Part shown: positions 10,552 through 19,092 of the stretch, one piece after another | How the letters are laid out: the number at the start of each line of letters is the position of its first letter | Position numbering within the stretch: the first letter of the stretch is position 1 | Assembly (NCBI RefSeq): GCF_018449575.1 | Contig: NZ_JAAVUT010000004.1 | Span: 372,001 to 436,000 of the forward strand | Source: Sodalis sp. dw_96 | Lineage (GTDB): Bacteria > Pseudomonadota > Gammaproteobacteria > Enterobacterales > Enterobacteriaceae | Direction of reading: 5' to 3' | Length of the DNA: 64,000 nt | Made by a program: the position numbers and the translations under genes | Notes under the pieces: model-generated | The model's input: the letters and a program-made list of their open reading frames with translations, nothing else | Databases searched by the model: none | What the model was told of the DNA's origin: nothing

Positions 10552-12471
10552 TCAAGCCCGGCTCAAGCTATCGATGGCCACCGCCTTGAAGCCGGCGAAA
10601 TCGCGGCACTCCCGCAGCCTGGGCATGGCGCGTGCGCGGACAAAATTCACGAACAGCTCGTAAATCGCCATCGCCTCTTCATAATCGGTCTTATTGATCG
10701 CCAGCAAAAAAATCACATAGGCGGTTTCGCCATCGCCCCATGGGATACCCTGAGGCGCCAATATGGTGTAAATCACCGTTTTTTTCGCCAGCAAACCCAG
10801 CGAATGGGGCAATGCGATACCGTCCCCCAGCAGCGTGCTGACAATGGCTTCACGCTCAACCACCGACGGATAAAAATCTTTACCCACCAGCCCCTCGCGT
10901 TTCAGTTGCCCGCACACACGCTTAAACAGATCCTGCTGATCCATGGGTTTTTCGACGATCATAAAATACTGTTCATGGAAAAACTTTTCCAGCATATAGG
11001 GCCGGGTGCGATCCACCAGCACCAATTTGCCCAATTGCTCAAGCTGATAATCACTGGGAAACGGCGCCAACACCATTACCGGCTTGTCCTTTTCCTCAAG
11101 CCTAACGGTGGAAATCACAAAATCTTCTTCCAGAACCGGCAATTTCTCATATTCCCGTAACGAAATGACCCGGGTCACGCTGATTTGCGGGTATTTGCGG
11201 CTCAGCAACGCCTGAATCATGCGTACCGTAGAGTTACCGCTATCGCACACCAGCACCACCTGGGGATGGCGCTGATAACCGATATCATAATGGCGCTCCA
11301 GACCCACCCCGATATGCAGCACCAAAAAGCCGATTTCATTTTCACTTATCACATAAGGGGTATATTTGCCCCAGCTGGTCACCGCCGCCAGCGTGACGTC
11401 ATAGGCCATGGGATAATGCTGTTTGATATTGGCCAACAGCGGATTGGGAATAGTAATCTGGTATTTCACCCGGGTAATCATGGTCTTGATATGAGTGAGC
11501 AGATCGGTGCATAACTGCTTATCGCCCCGTAAATCGTAGTTATAATGAGTATTGATATAGGACAGGATATAATCCACCAGCGACTCGTCGTCATCGGCGT
11601 TAATATCGGTGGGCAGGATATTCTGTATCCGCCGCGCGGCGATATTCACCCGCAGATAAGCCTCTTCCGCCGCCGGGATCTCTTTGCCCACCAGCGATTT
11701 CAGCTCCGCCATCAGCCGCACGGATATCTGCTTTACCGCCGGATCGCCCTCTTCCGCCTCGAACTCGGTCAAGGGAAAACCGCCGGCGATACGTTTGATG
11801 GCCACCCCACAATAAAAATTCAGAAAACGCTCGCTTTCATCGGTCAGGCGAATGGATGATTGCGCCAGTAACTGATGCATGGAACGGGTAAGCTGTTCAT
11901 AAGTTTCAGGACCCAGACTCTCGGTTTTCAGCAGCGGATGGGTATGATCCCGCGCGTCGAGCTGAAACAACAAATCGGTCAAACAGGCCCGAATAGACAG
12001 CTCGGTACCGAACAGCTTCATGCCGTAACGCGGTTTGGTTTCAATATTCAGATTATGGCGCGCCAGATGCTCCCTCACCTCGGCCATGTCATTTTGCAGC
12101 GTCCCGCGGCTGACAAACCATTCATCCGCCAGATCTTCAAGTTTTAACGAGAACGCCGAGGTTAAAAAGCGGATTAACAGATATTCCACCCGCTCGGCGG
12201 CGGTGCGCGGCGTCGGGTTGACGCGCCGGCTCGCGGTTTGTTGCAAGGTGGAGAATAGCGAAGGATCGTCCACTTTTAATTGATAGCCGCTGCCGCGGTT
12301 ATAGACAAAGGCGGCGCCGTACTGCGCGATAATTTCATTCAGGGCGATAATATCCGCCCGCACGGTACGTGTTGAGACTGCCAGGCGTTTTGCCAGCTCG
12401 TCCTGCGGCAGCGTTTCAAGCTGCAACGCGTCAAACAAGTGGGCCAATCGTTGATAGGGAAATCTCACCAT
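10552..12471 (-). CDS. BglG/MtlR-type PRD transcriptional regulator with EIIB- and EIIA-like domains
   Basis: 639 residues. Domain order by eye: an N-terminal winged HTH (about 1-70, DELAKRLAVSTRTVRADI), a second HTH-like region (about 95-160), two PRD domains (about 190-390), an EIIB-like domain starting at VVLVCDSGNST with Cys409, and a C-terminal EIIA domain with His556 in GDGIALPHS. This is the plan of PTS-controlled activators such as MtlR. It is 145 bp downstream of the lactonase gene on the same strand and is the obvious regulator of the adjacent catabolic cluster, probably through PTS phosphorylation. The effector is unknown, and there is no sigma54-interacting domain. Confidence 0.88.
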   Translation of the reverse strand: MVRFPYQRLAHLFDALQLETLPQDELAKRLAVSTRTVRADIIALNEIIAQYGAAFVYNRGSGYQLKVDDPSLFSTLQQTASRRVNPTPRTAAERVEYLLIRFLTSAFSLKLEDLADEWFVSRGTLQNDMAEVREHLARHNLNIETKPRYGMKLFGTELSIRACLTDLLFQLDARDHTHPLLKTESLGPETYEQLTRSMHQLLAQSSIRLTDESERFLNFYCGVAIKRIAGGFPLTEFEAEEGDPAVKQISVRLMAELKSLVGKEIPAAEEAYLRVNIAARRIQNILPTDINADDDESLVDYILSYINTHYNYDLRGDKQLCTDLLTHIKTMITRVKYQITIPNPLLANIKQHYPMAYDVTLAAVTSWGKYTPYVISENEIGFLVLHIGVGLERHYDIGYQRHPQVVLVCDSGNSTVRMIQALLSRKYPQISVTRVISLREYEKLPVLEEDFVISTVRLEEKDKPVMVLAPFPSDYQLEQLGKLVLVDRTRPYMLEKFFHEQYFMIVEKPMDQQDLFKRVCGQLKREGLVGKDFYPSVVEREAIVSTLLGDGIALPHSLGLLAKKTVIYTILAPQGIPWGDGETAYVIFLLAINKTDYEEAMAIYELFVNFVRARAMPRLRECRDFAGFKAVAIDSLSRA

Positions 12472-12616
12472 TATCTTTCCAATTCATTAGTGCCGGAAAA
12501 CCGCGCTTTCACGCCGGCCAGGGACGGCATCCTGTCATCCCGGGCCGGTGTTATTGCAAACGCCGTCAGCCCGGCGAACCTCTTTTTGGGATTACTCTTT
12601 TCGAAGAACACTCTTT

Positions 12617-13813
12617 TCAAGGAACAAGAACCATCTGCGACGGGCTGCCCACCGGTACATAATCGTCAACAAACGCCAGCTTACCGCTGCCGGCGGCAAT
12701 CCGGAACCGGGTGATGTTATCGCTTCGTTGATTCATAGCAAAAATATATTTACCGTCCGGCGACATCGTCAGTGTGCGCGGGTAATCACCGCGCGTCCAG
12801 GTCTCCCCGCCCCAGGTCATGACGCCTTCGCCGGTGACGTTGATTTGCGATATGCTGTTGTGCAGGCGATTGGCGACATAGAGGCGGCGACCGTCTTGAC
12901 TCAATACGATGCCGGCGGCGAAATTGGTGCCTTTGAAATTCGCCGGCAGCGAAGAGAGGCTGTGGAGCTGCGTCAGGGTTCCCTTCTCCTTGTCGAAGCG
13001 GTAGCTGGTGAGCACCGAGGCCTCTTCATTTATCAGAAACACCACTTTACCGTTGGGGTGGAATACAAAGTGACGCGGGCCGGCGCCGGCCGACGAGGCG
13101 TTGATAAAGGGCGGATCGTTGGCCTCCAACGCCCCGGTGGCATCGTTCAGTTTCCATTGATAAATCCGATCCAGCCCCAAATCGGTGGAGAACACGTATT
13201 TTCCGCTGGGATCGGCGGCGATCATATGGGCATGAGGACCATTATGATCGCTGATGGCAAAACTGCCTTCGGTCGCCGCCGCCGGTTTACCCGCCCCGGC
13301 CGGACCCGAGTCCTGCCGGCTGGCGCCGGCTTCACCGAGTTTGCCGTCGGAGTCGATGGGGAAGGTCGCCACCAGGCCGCTGATATAATTCGCCACCAAC
13401 AGGTGGTCGCCCTTCGGCGTCAGCGAAAGAAAAACCGGGCCGGCGCCTTGGGAATCCACCTGATTGATAAGGTTCAGGCTGCCGTCCCTGGGATCGATAT
13501 GGTAAGCCGCCACCGCGCCGTGCTTGCCGCCGTTGTAATTATCGATCTCATTGCCGATAAACAGCGTTTTGCCGTCGCGGGCCGCCACCATTTGCGCCTG
13601 ATTCGGCAGTTGGCTCACCAGCGTCCGCTGGGTAAGCGCCCCGGTTTTGCCATTAAAATCAAACCGGTAAACCCCCTCGCCATTCGGATTATAGGTGCCG
13701 ACGTAAGCATAACGGGCGGCCGGGGCCTTTTGAGCGGCATACAGCGGCGTGGCGGATACCGCCAGCATCGCGGCGGTTAAACCGGTAATCAGAAACCCGA
13801 TGGTATTTTTCAT
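12617..13813 (-). CDS. periplasmic lactonase-family beta-propeller protein
   Basis: 398 residues with a clear signal peptide (MKNTIGFLITGLTAAMLAVSA..., likely cleaved before AQKAPAAR), so exported to the periplasm. The rest is a seven-bladed propeller of the 6-phosphogluconolactonase-like family, with repeated blade motifs such as VGTYNPNGEGVYRFD, LFIGNEIDNYN, LLVANYISGLVATF and YIFAMNQRSDNITRF. The cytoplasmic enzyme Pgl lacks a signal, so this version would hydrolyse a lactone outside the cytoplasm or merely bind one. It lies 26 bp downstream of the aldolase gene. Confidence 0.85.
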   Translation of the reverse strand: MKNTIGFLITGLTAAMLAVSATPLYAAQKAPAARYAYVGTYNPNGEGVYRFDFNGKTGALTQRTLVSQLPNQAQMVAARDGKTLFIGNEIDNYNGGKHGAVAAYHIDPRDGSLNLINQVDSQGAGPVFLSLTPKGDHLLVANYISGLVATFPIDSDGKLGEAGASRQDSGPAGAGKPAAATEGSFAISDHNGPHAHMIAADPSGKYVFSTDLGLDRIYQWKLNDATGALEANDPPFINASSAGAGPRHFVFHPNGKVVFLINEEASVLTSYRFDKEKGTLTQLHSLSSLPANFKGTNFAAGIVLSQDGRRLYVANRLHNSISQINVTGEGVMTWGGETWTRGDYPRTLTMSPDGKYIFAMNQRSDNITRFRIAAGSGKLAFVDDYVPVGSPSQMVLVP

Positions 13814-13839
13814 ATTTTTCCTTACACCTCACGATTGGT

Positions 13840-14580
13840 TCAGCCCAACAGCTTTTTCACCATCGCCAACAGAGCCTTGACGTCCGCCGGACGAGTCCGC
13901 CCGCTGTCGTTGTCGATAATCGAGCTGTAGATATGGGGGATAATTTTGCTGACGCCGGCTTCCAAAGCGATATTTAAAATCGGCTCAAAATTTTCCAAAT
14001 CAATGCCGCCGGTGGGTTCCAGGGCGAAATCATGTTGGGCACAGGCCCGGGCCACCGCCGCAAACTCTTCCCGGGTTTTTAATCCACCCATTGGGAAATA
14101 CTTCACCGAACTGCCGCCCATGTCCTTTAACAGCGCGATGGCGGTTTCAATCGGGACCACGGCGTCGGGCGCCGCCGAGCTGAGCGGCCCGGTGGAAATC
14201 TTCACCCAGCCCGCTTTGCCGGTGGGGGAGACCAAACCGTTCACCACGCTCTCTCCCTGCCCCAGCAAGGCGCGGCTGGCGCCGACGCCGGTAAAGACCT
14301 GGTTCACATGCTGTGGCTGGATCTGCTGGGAAATCAGGCTGACCATCAGCGACTGACGCGGGTCCCCCGCCCCCAGTCCCACCGACAACGCATTATCAAT
14401 CAGCGCGGCATAGTCCCGCATATCCGCCACGGCGGACGGCACATCGGCATAATTTTTCGACAGCACGCCCACCAGGACATGGCCCTCGGCGGCGGCGTAG
14501 ATGGCGCGGGCGTTATCTTTGGAACCCGCCAGCACGTTCAGACACACGCGGTCCAGGTAATAATTTGGCGTCAGCTTCAT
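13840..14580 (-). CDS. dgaF: DgaF-type 2-keto-3-deoxy-6-phosphogluconate (KDPG) aldolase
   Basis: 246 residues, matching the KDPG-type aldolase that pairs with DgaE in the Salmonella D-glucosaminate pathway. It would cleave KDPG to pyruvate and glyceraldehyde 3-phosphate. A candidate Schiff-base lysine lies in SSVKYFPMGG; LEPTGGIDLENF and IPHIYSSIIDNDSGRTRP are further family-like blocks. Its ATG overlaps the stop of the lyase gene, so the two are translationally coupled. Family assignment is by resemblance and the substrate is inferred. Confidence 0.8.
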   Translation of the reverse strand: MKLTPNYYLDRVCLNVLAGSKDNARAIYAAAEGHVLVGVLSKNYADVPSAVADMRDYAALIDNALSVGLGAGDPRQSLMVSLISQQIQPQHVNQVFTGVGASRALLGQGESVVNGLVSPTGKAGWVKISTGPLSSAAPDAVVPIETAIALLKDMGGSSVKYFPMGGLKTREEFAAVARACAQHDFALEPTGGIDLENFEPILNIALEAGVSKIIPHIYSSIIDNDSGRTRPADVKALLAMVKKLLG

Positions 14581-15695
14581 GCCGCCCCTCCTTTGAACAG
14601 ATTTTTGATACAGGCGGCAATGGTCTCCAGCTGCGGCGGCGTAACGCTGCGCACGTCCACTTCGACCTTGCCTTCATTGGCGCGATAGCCCCGGAAGTAA
14701 ATGGCGATGTCGCCGTTCTTGAGGTCATCCACAATCTTCTCGGTTTTCCAGCCGAGCCTGGCTTCGTCGAATGCGATTTCCGTGCGGGCGATATCACGCC
14801 CCGCGCTGTCCCACACCACCCGTGCCGATACGCCGTCCAACGCGTTCAGACTGTTGATAAACGGCGTCATTTTGTCCATCATCTGCTGCCCGGTGGTTTT
14901 CGGTAGGGTGATATAACGCTCTATCGCCTGGGTCAGGCCGAGGATGCCTTCCTTGCCCACTTTCATGGCGCGGCCGATACCGTTGGACTGCAGCTTCACC
15001 CACTCCACGAACTGTTTTTTACCCAGCACCAAGCCGCTGGTGGGGCCTTCAATGGCTTTTGCGCCGCTGTAAATCACCAGGTCCGCCCCCAGTTGGTAAT
15101 AGACCGTCAGATCTTCTTCGGCGGCGGCGTCAACAATGAGGGGCACATGATGTTCACGGGCGACGGCAGCGGCCTGTGCCACCGACAGCATGCTTTTTTG
15201 CACCGAATGGTGGGATTTTATGTAAAGAATGGCGGCGGTTTTTGGCGTGATACAGGCCGCCAGCTGGGCGGCGGAGCATTCGTTGGCATAGCCGGCCTCC
15301 ACGACACGACCGCCCCCCAGCGTCACCATGGTGGCGACCGGCGCGCCGAAATTCACGTTGTGGCCTTTGGGCAACAGGATGTCCCGAGCCACGTCGGAAT
15401 CCGAACCGTGCAGATTTTCCAGCAGCCAGGCATCGTCTTTGACAATCACCGCGGCGACGGATTGGGCAATGCCGGCGGAGGCGCAGGAAACCACCACCGC
15501 GCTTTCCACCTTCAGCAAGCCGGCAATATAGGCGCCGGTTTTATTGACCAAATCCTTCATTTCGAAAAAGTGGTTCAAACCGTAATTCACCACTTCCGCC
15601 ACGTCCGCGGCCGGGGTCGACACCCCCAATATCGTCATGCGTCCGGAGGCGTTTATCACCTGCTTGAGCTGATATTTTTCATAAATTGAAGACAT
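14577..15695 (-). CDS. dgaE: DgaE-type PLP-dependent ammonia-lyase
   Basis: Fold-type I PLP enzyme of the SelA/DgaE family, 372 residues. In the dga pathway this enzyme converts D-glucosaminate 6-phosphate to KDPG plus ammonia. The probable PLP lysine is Lys213 in YSGAKAIEGPTSG, preceded by the DAAAEEDLTVYYQ aspartate region. The start at MSSIYEKYQLKQ is preferred over an upstream ATG at 15713 because AAGGG sits 9 bases before it. The gene overlaps the amidohydrolase end by 17 bases. Confidence 0.82.
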   Translation of the reverse strand: MSSIYEKYQLKQVINASGRMTILGVSTPAADVAEVVNYGLNHFFEMKDLVNKTGAYIAGLLKVESAVVVSCASAGIAQSVAAVIVKDDAWLLENLHGSDSDVARDILLPKGHNVNFGAPVATMVTLGGGRVVEAGYANECSAAQLAACITPKTAAILYIKSHHSVQKSMLSVAQAAAVAREHHVPLIVDAAAEEDLTVYYQLGADLVIYSGAKAIEGPTSGLVLGKKQFVEWVKLQSNGIGRAMKVGKEGILGLTQAIERYITLPKTTGQQMMDKMTPFINSLNALDGVSARVVWDSAGRDIARTEIAFDEARLGWKTEKIVDDLKNGDIAIYFRGYRANEGKVEVDVRSVTPPQLETIAACIKNLFKGGAA

Positions 15696-16818
15696 GCTTT
15701 GATTTCCCTTCATCGGTTAACAAGACTTTACCCGCCACCACGGCCGCCAGCGGCACCAGATGACGTTCTCCGGTCACGGAAAGGCCTTCGGAATCAACCA
15801 AGACCTGCGCTCCGGTACGGATGTCAAACAAGGTCAAATCCGCATCGGCGCCGGCGGCCAGATGTCCTTTGGACGGTAAACGCACCACTTCGGCGGCGTG
15901 GCCGGTGACGCAATCGATGACCTCATTAAGCGTCATACCCAGGGTAAAGAATTTCGACATTACCGCAGCCAGGCCATGTACCGGGCCGTCGATGCGGTTT
16001 CGGCAATAAATATCGGAGCTGATGGTGTGCGGCAAAATGCCTTGTTTGATAGCCTGTTCGGCGACGGCGAAACTGAAGCTTGCGCTGCCGTGGCCGACAT
16101 CAAGGCGCACGCCGCGCCCCAGCGCGCGTTTTATGGAAGCGCGCAGTTCGCCTTTCAACGATAAAATCCGGTTCGGCTTGCCGTTAAAACAATGGGTGAT
16201 AATGTCGCCGGAGGTCAGCAAATCGGCAATCTCATCAAGGCTCGGCGGGTTATTGCCAATGTGCACCATCAGCGGCAACGCGGGGTTTTCCCGTTGAATC
16301 TCCTTGGCGCGCACCAGGGGTTTGATGCCGTTGCCGCCCACCACGCTGCTGCTCATGCGCGCTTTGAGACCGATAATAAAATCGGGATGGTTTTGCAGCG
16401 CTTCGCGGACGGCAACCGGATCGATTCGGGCCATGTCCGACAGTTCATCCTGTGTGACGATGCCGGTGCGGGCAATATTTAAAAACGCGTACACCTGGGT
16501 CTCGGCCTCGCGGGTGAGCCGGTAGAAATCGTCCACGTCATCGGCCCCGGTGCTGCCGGCGTCAATCACCGTGGTGACCCCGCCGGCGACCCCCACCAAA
16601 TCCGGCTCGTCGTGATACACCGGCGACTTGGCATAACAATGGACATGTGCATCAATCCAGCCGGCGCTGACGAAAATCGCTCCCTGCAGATCGAGGGTTT
16701 GCGCGGTGGCGGCATGGTCGTTCACCGTCCCGACAATCGCTATCTTGCCGTTGCGGACGGCAATATCCGTCAGGCTGCCGTCAAGGTTTTTTGCCCGTCT
16801 CACGATCAGATCATACAT
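15679..16818 (-). CDS. amidohydrolase/deacetylase-family metallohydrolase
   Basis: 379 residues, amidohydrolase superfamily. Metal-binding pattern by eye: HxH at 58/60 (IDAHVHCY), a likely carboxylated Lys152 (IIGLKARMSSS), His186 (LMVHIGN), His209 (IITHCFNG) and a late acidic site near ISSDIYCRN. This dihydroorotase-like subgroup often sits beside dgaE/dgaF homologues. It probably hydrolyses an N-acyl or cyclic amide to give the lyase substrate; that step is inferred. It overlaps dgaE by 17 bases. Confidence 0.8.
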   Translation of the reverse strand: MYDLIVRRAKNLDGSLTDIAVRNGKIAIVGTVNDHAATAQTLDLQGAIFVSAGWIDAHVHCYAKSPVYHDEPDLVGVAGGVTTVIDAGSTGADDVDDFYRLTREAETQVYAFLNIARTGIVTQDELSDMARIDPVAVREALQNHPDFIIGLKARMSSSVVGGNGIKPLVRAKEIQRENPALPLMVHIGNNPPSLDEIADLLTSGDIITHCFNGKPNRILSLKGELRASIKRALGRGVRLDVGHGSASFSFAVAEQAIKQGILPHTISSDIYCRNRIDGPVHGLAAVMSKFFTLGMTLNEVIDCVTGHAAEVVRLPSKGHLAAGADADLTLFDIRTGAQVLVDSEGLSVTGERHLVPLAAVVAGKVLLTDEGKSKHVFNL

Positions 16819-16941
16819 TTGCCATTCTCCGTATAACGCACGTGCAATACGTGGTAATAGACGCCACTCCGAATGTTCCGGGCGGCGGGCGATTGTGCTC
16901 TTGTATAACCCTGAGTCCGTTTCGGTTTCCCAGGGGAAGGT

Positions 16942-17586
16942 TTACAGCGCGATGGGTAAGATTGCGCCGAGGATCATCGCCCCCAGGATAGCGCCGCCGG
17001 TTATGGGCTTGTTCCAGAGATAAAACAGCAGCGCGCCCAGCAGCGAGCCCAAACCGATGGGGATCGACGCCGTGATGGCGGACAGGATAATCAGCGGGCC
17101 GAGAAAACGGCCCGAGGCGTTACCCGCGCCCATCATGACATCCGCCCCGTAGGTGGAATTGCTCTGGTTGATGGTGAACTTCCGCGCCAGGACAATCAGG
17201 CAGCCGATAATCACCCCCAGCACCAGGCCGGTAGCCAGCGCCGCGGCAAAATTTTGCAGCGGGTATTTGATGCCGGCCCCCAGCAACAGCGCCGGCACTC
17301 CCAGTCCCACGCCGGTCTGCAGTGCGCCGCCGATATCCAGGATCCCCACCAGCGAACCTTCAATAATGCGGGCAAACAGAAAGCTGGCGCCAAAGGCCGC
17401 TACCGCGCCGTACACCCCGGTATCTATGCCGGTGCGCAGCATGGAGACAAACGCCACTTCATTAAACGCCCCGATGCCGTAGAGATAATACATGTGGGTA
17501 CCGGCGAAAATGCCGGCGGACAGCACCCCGACAAAGATCGGGAAAGACCAGTCGGCATACCAAAAACCGCGTTTTTCTTGTTCCAT
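16942..17586 (-). CDS. DUF4310 family membrane protein
   Basis: 214 residues, strongly hydrophobic, about six spans; begins MEQEKRGFWYADWSFPIFVG. It matches the family labelled DUF4310 as far as I recall. Gly-rich spans (GGALQTGVGLGVPALLLGAG and others) recall PTS EIIC and other carrier proteins. It is adjacent to DUF4311, DUF4312 and the SFCGS protein in one operon, so these probably form a transport complex. A 123 bp gap separates it from the amidohydrolase. No function is established. Confidence 0.7.
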   Translation of the reverse strand: MEQEKRGFWYADWSFPIFVGVLSAGIFAGTHMYYLYGIGAFNEVAFVSMLRTGIDTGVYGAVAAFGASFLFARIIEGSLVGILDIGGALQTGVGLGVPALLLGAGIKYPLQNFAAALATGLVLGVIIGCLIVLARKFTINQSNSTYGADVMMGAGNASGRFLGPLIILSAITASIPIGLGSLLGALLFYLWNKPITGGAILGAMILGAILPIAL

Positions 17587-17605
17587 TTTCAGGATCCCCT
17601 CGAGG

Positions 17606-18382
17606 TTATTTACCGCTCAGCTGGTTATGTATAGCGTCCAGCCAGCCGGGGACGCCCAGGCTGAAAGACTGCAACATTTTCATATCGAAACCGCGGAAAA
17701 AGCCGCTCAGGACAAACAGCGCAACGATAGCCGTCATCATGATGCCGGTAATCTTGTTCCAGCCGCCCTCTTCCACTCCTTTGCCGATCAGAATCCCCAG
17801 TACCAGTCCGGGCACGGCGTTGCCCATAATCAGCTGAGCCAAGCCGCCGAAAATTGTCGCCCAAAAACCCGAACGTTTGCCGGCATCGATGGCCGCCAGC
17901 CAGAAGATAACCGGCATCACGGTATTCACCAGGATATTGGCGGCGGGGACCAGCACCTTCACCGCCGTCACTTGCAGCGCTGCCGGAACGGCGGAGGCGG
18001 TGGAATTGAGGAACGCTACCACCAGCATGCCGATGATGCTGCAGGCAATGGCCATACGCCGCGGGTCGTGCATGGTTTCGTCGAGCCGGCGATTTTTTAT
18101 CATCAGCACCGCCGCACCCCAATGGGGAATAATGCGATGGTCCACGTCCTGGGTAAAAGAACCGGCGGCCACCGATGACGCCCAGGCGTTAAAGAAAAAT
18201 CCCAGGCCGAAGGAAAAATGGGACGCGGGATCCCCTTCGCAGGAATTCAACTCTCCCAAGGTACGAAACGCCCCCATCCCCTGAATGGTGGGAGCATGGA
18301 ACATGCGGGCCGCTCCGGCGCCCACGCCGAACCCCACCAGCCCGCCGATAATAAGTGACTTGATTAAAATGATGAGAAACAT
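17606..18382 (-). CDS. DUF4311 family membrane protein
   Basis: 258 residues, with an N-terminal span (MFLIILIKSLIIGGLVGFG) and several more, for example IACSIIGMLVVAFLN and ILVNTVMPVIFWLAAIDAG. It resembles the family labelled DUF4311. It lies 19 bp upstream of DUF4310 in the operon. Two hydrophobic subunits side by side suggest a split permease. Substrate and energy source are unknown; the PTS-type regulator hints at a PTS link. Confidence 0.68.
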   Translation of the reverse strand: MFLIILIKSLIIGGLVGFGVGAGAARMFHAPTIQGMGAFRTLGELNSCEGDPASHFSFGLGFFFNAWASSVAAGSFTQDVDHRIIPHWGAAVLMIKNRRLDETMHDPRRMAIACSIIGMLVVAFLNSTASAVPAALQVTAVKVLVPAANILVNTVMPVIFWLAAIDAGKRSGFWATIFGGLAQLIMGNAVPGLVLGILIGKGVEEGGWNKITGIMMTAIVALFVLSGFFRGFDMKMLQSFSLGVPGWLDAIHNQLSGK

Positions 18383-18412
18383 CGGATTATCCTTTTGTAT
18401 TAACCCACCTGA

Positions 18413-18709
18413 TTAACGCTGAGAAAAAGGGATTTTTTCGGGATCGATCATGATGATGCTGACCGTAATATCCAACACCACGCTGTAGCTCCTCTTTTCA
18501 CGGGGCAGAAAGAAAAAAAGAAATTTCTCCACCGTTCGAGTTTCTTCCGCGCTCACCACATCCACCTGCATCGGTTCGATACGCAGCAAAACATTCCCGG
18601 TGGATTTCATTACCGACGGCTGAACCTGGCTCAACGCGGCGGCCAGCGCACCGTTTTTGGTTTCGCTTTTACCCGCCACCCTGACTTTAATGACCGACTG
18701 CTCTTTCAT
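18413..18709 (-). CDS. DUF4312 family protein
   Basis: 98 residues, soluble, no signal peptide. It starts MKEQSVIKVRVAGKSETKNG and contains a beta-rich stretch (NVLLRIEPMQVDVVS) and a hydrophobic FLFFFLPREK turn. I recognise it only as the small soluble protein usually found with DUF4310/DUF4311. No catalytic motif stands out. Its ATG overlaps the SFCGS stop by one base. Confidence 0.65.
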   Translation of the reverse strand: MKEQSVIKVRVAGKSETKNGALAAALSQVQPSVMKSTGNVLLRIEPMQVDVVSAEETRTVEKFLFFFLPREKRSYSVVLDITVSIIMIDPEKIPFSQR

Positions 18710-19074
18710 CAGGCGGTGCCGTATTTTTTAAGCCAGGTTTCAACCAGTTTTCGCCCCAATTCTTCTTTATCCATAAAACCAAAACCCAGCACTTTGCACC
18801 CTTCCTGAATAGCCGTGACGCCCTCTTCAATGGACCGCATGCCGTATTTCGCTTTATAACCGTATTTATTCTGCGCGGTAATGGCGCCGGCGCCGCCGCT
18901 GCCGCAAAAAGAGATACCGAAATCCGCCTGTTCTTTTTGCATCACATCGCCCAGCTTCATATCCGCGGCCATGCCGGGCACGACAATCGCTTTACCACCG
19001 GCCTGCTCGATGCCCTGCGCCACTTTCTGCCCTTTCCCCAACCGATCGCCGATGACCACTGTTACCTGACCCAT
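18709..19074 (-). CDS. glycine-rich SFCGS family protein, RpiB/LacAB-like by motif
   Basis: 121 residues, cytoplasmic. The name motif ISFCGSGGAG is at residues 54-63 with Cys57, followed by AQNK (67-70), YKA and a late EGCKVLGFG. This order closely parallels RpiB/LacAB isomerases: ICGTGIG with the catalytic Cys, then ANK, IRAA, and DANVLALG. The C-terminal helix (ELGRKLVETWLKKY) also parallels the RpiB end. I infer a shared fold and perhaps a sugar-phosphate isomerase or binding role. An EIIB-like phospho-cysteine role is the alternative. The N-terminal third is shorter than in RpiB. Confidence 0.7.
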   Translation of the reverse strand: MGQVTVVIGDRLGKGQKVAQGIEQAGGKAIVVPGMAADMKLGDVMQKEQADFGISFCGSGGAGAITAQNKYGYKAKYGMRSIEEGVTAIQEGCKVLGFGFMDKEELGRKLVETWLKKYGTA

Positions 19075-19092
19075 AAGATGCCTCCAGCATTA

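Noticed and set aside
12548-13780. 410-codon plus-strand frame
   Set aside because: It lies fully antisense to the lactonase gene, has low-complexity Arg/Gly/His-rich composition typical of a GC-rich shadow frame, and matches no family.
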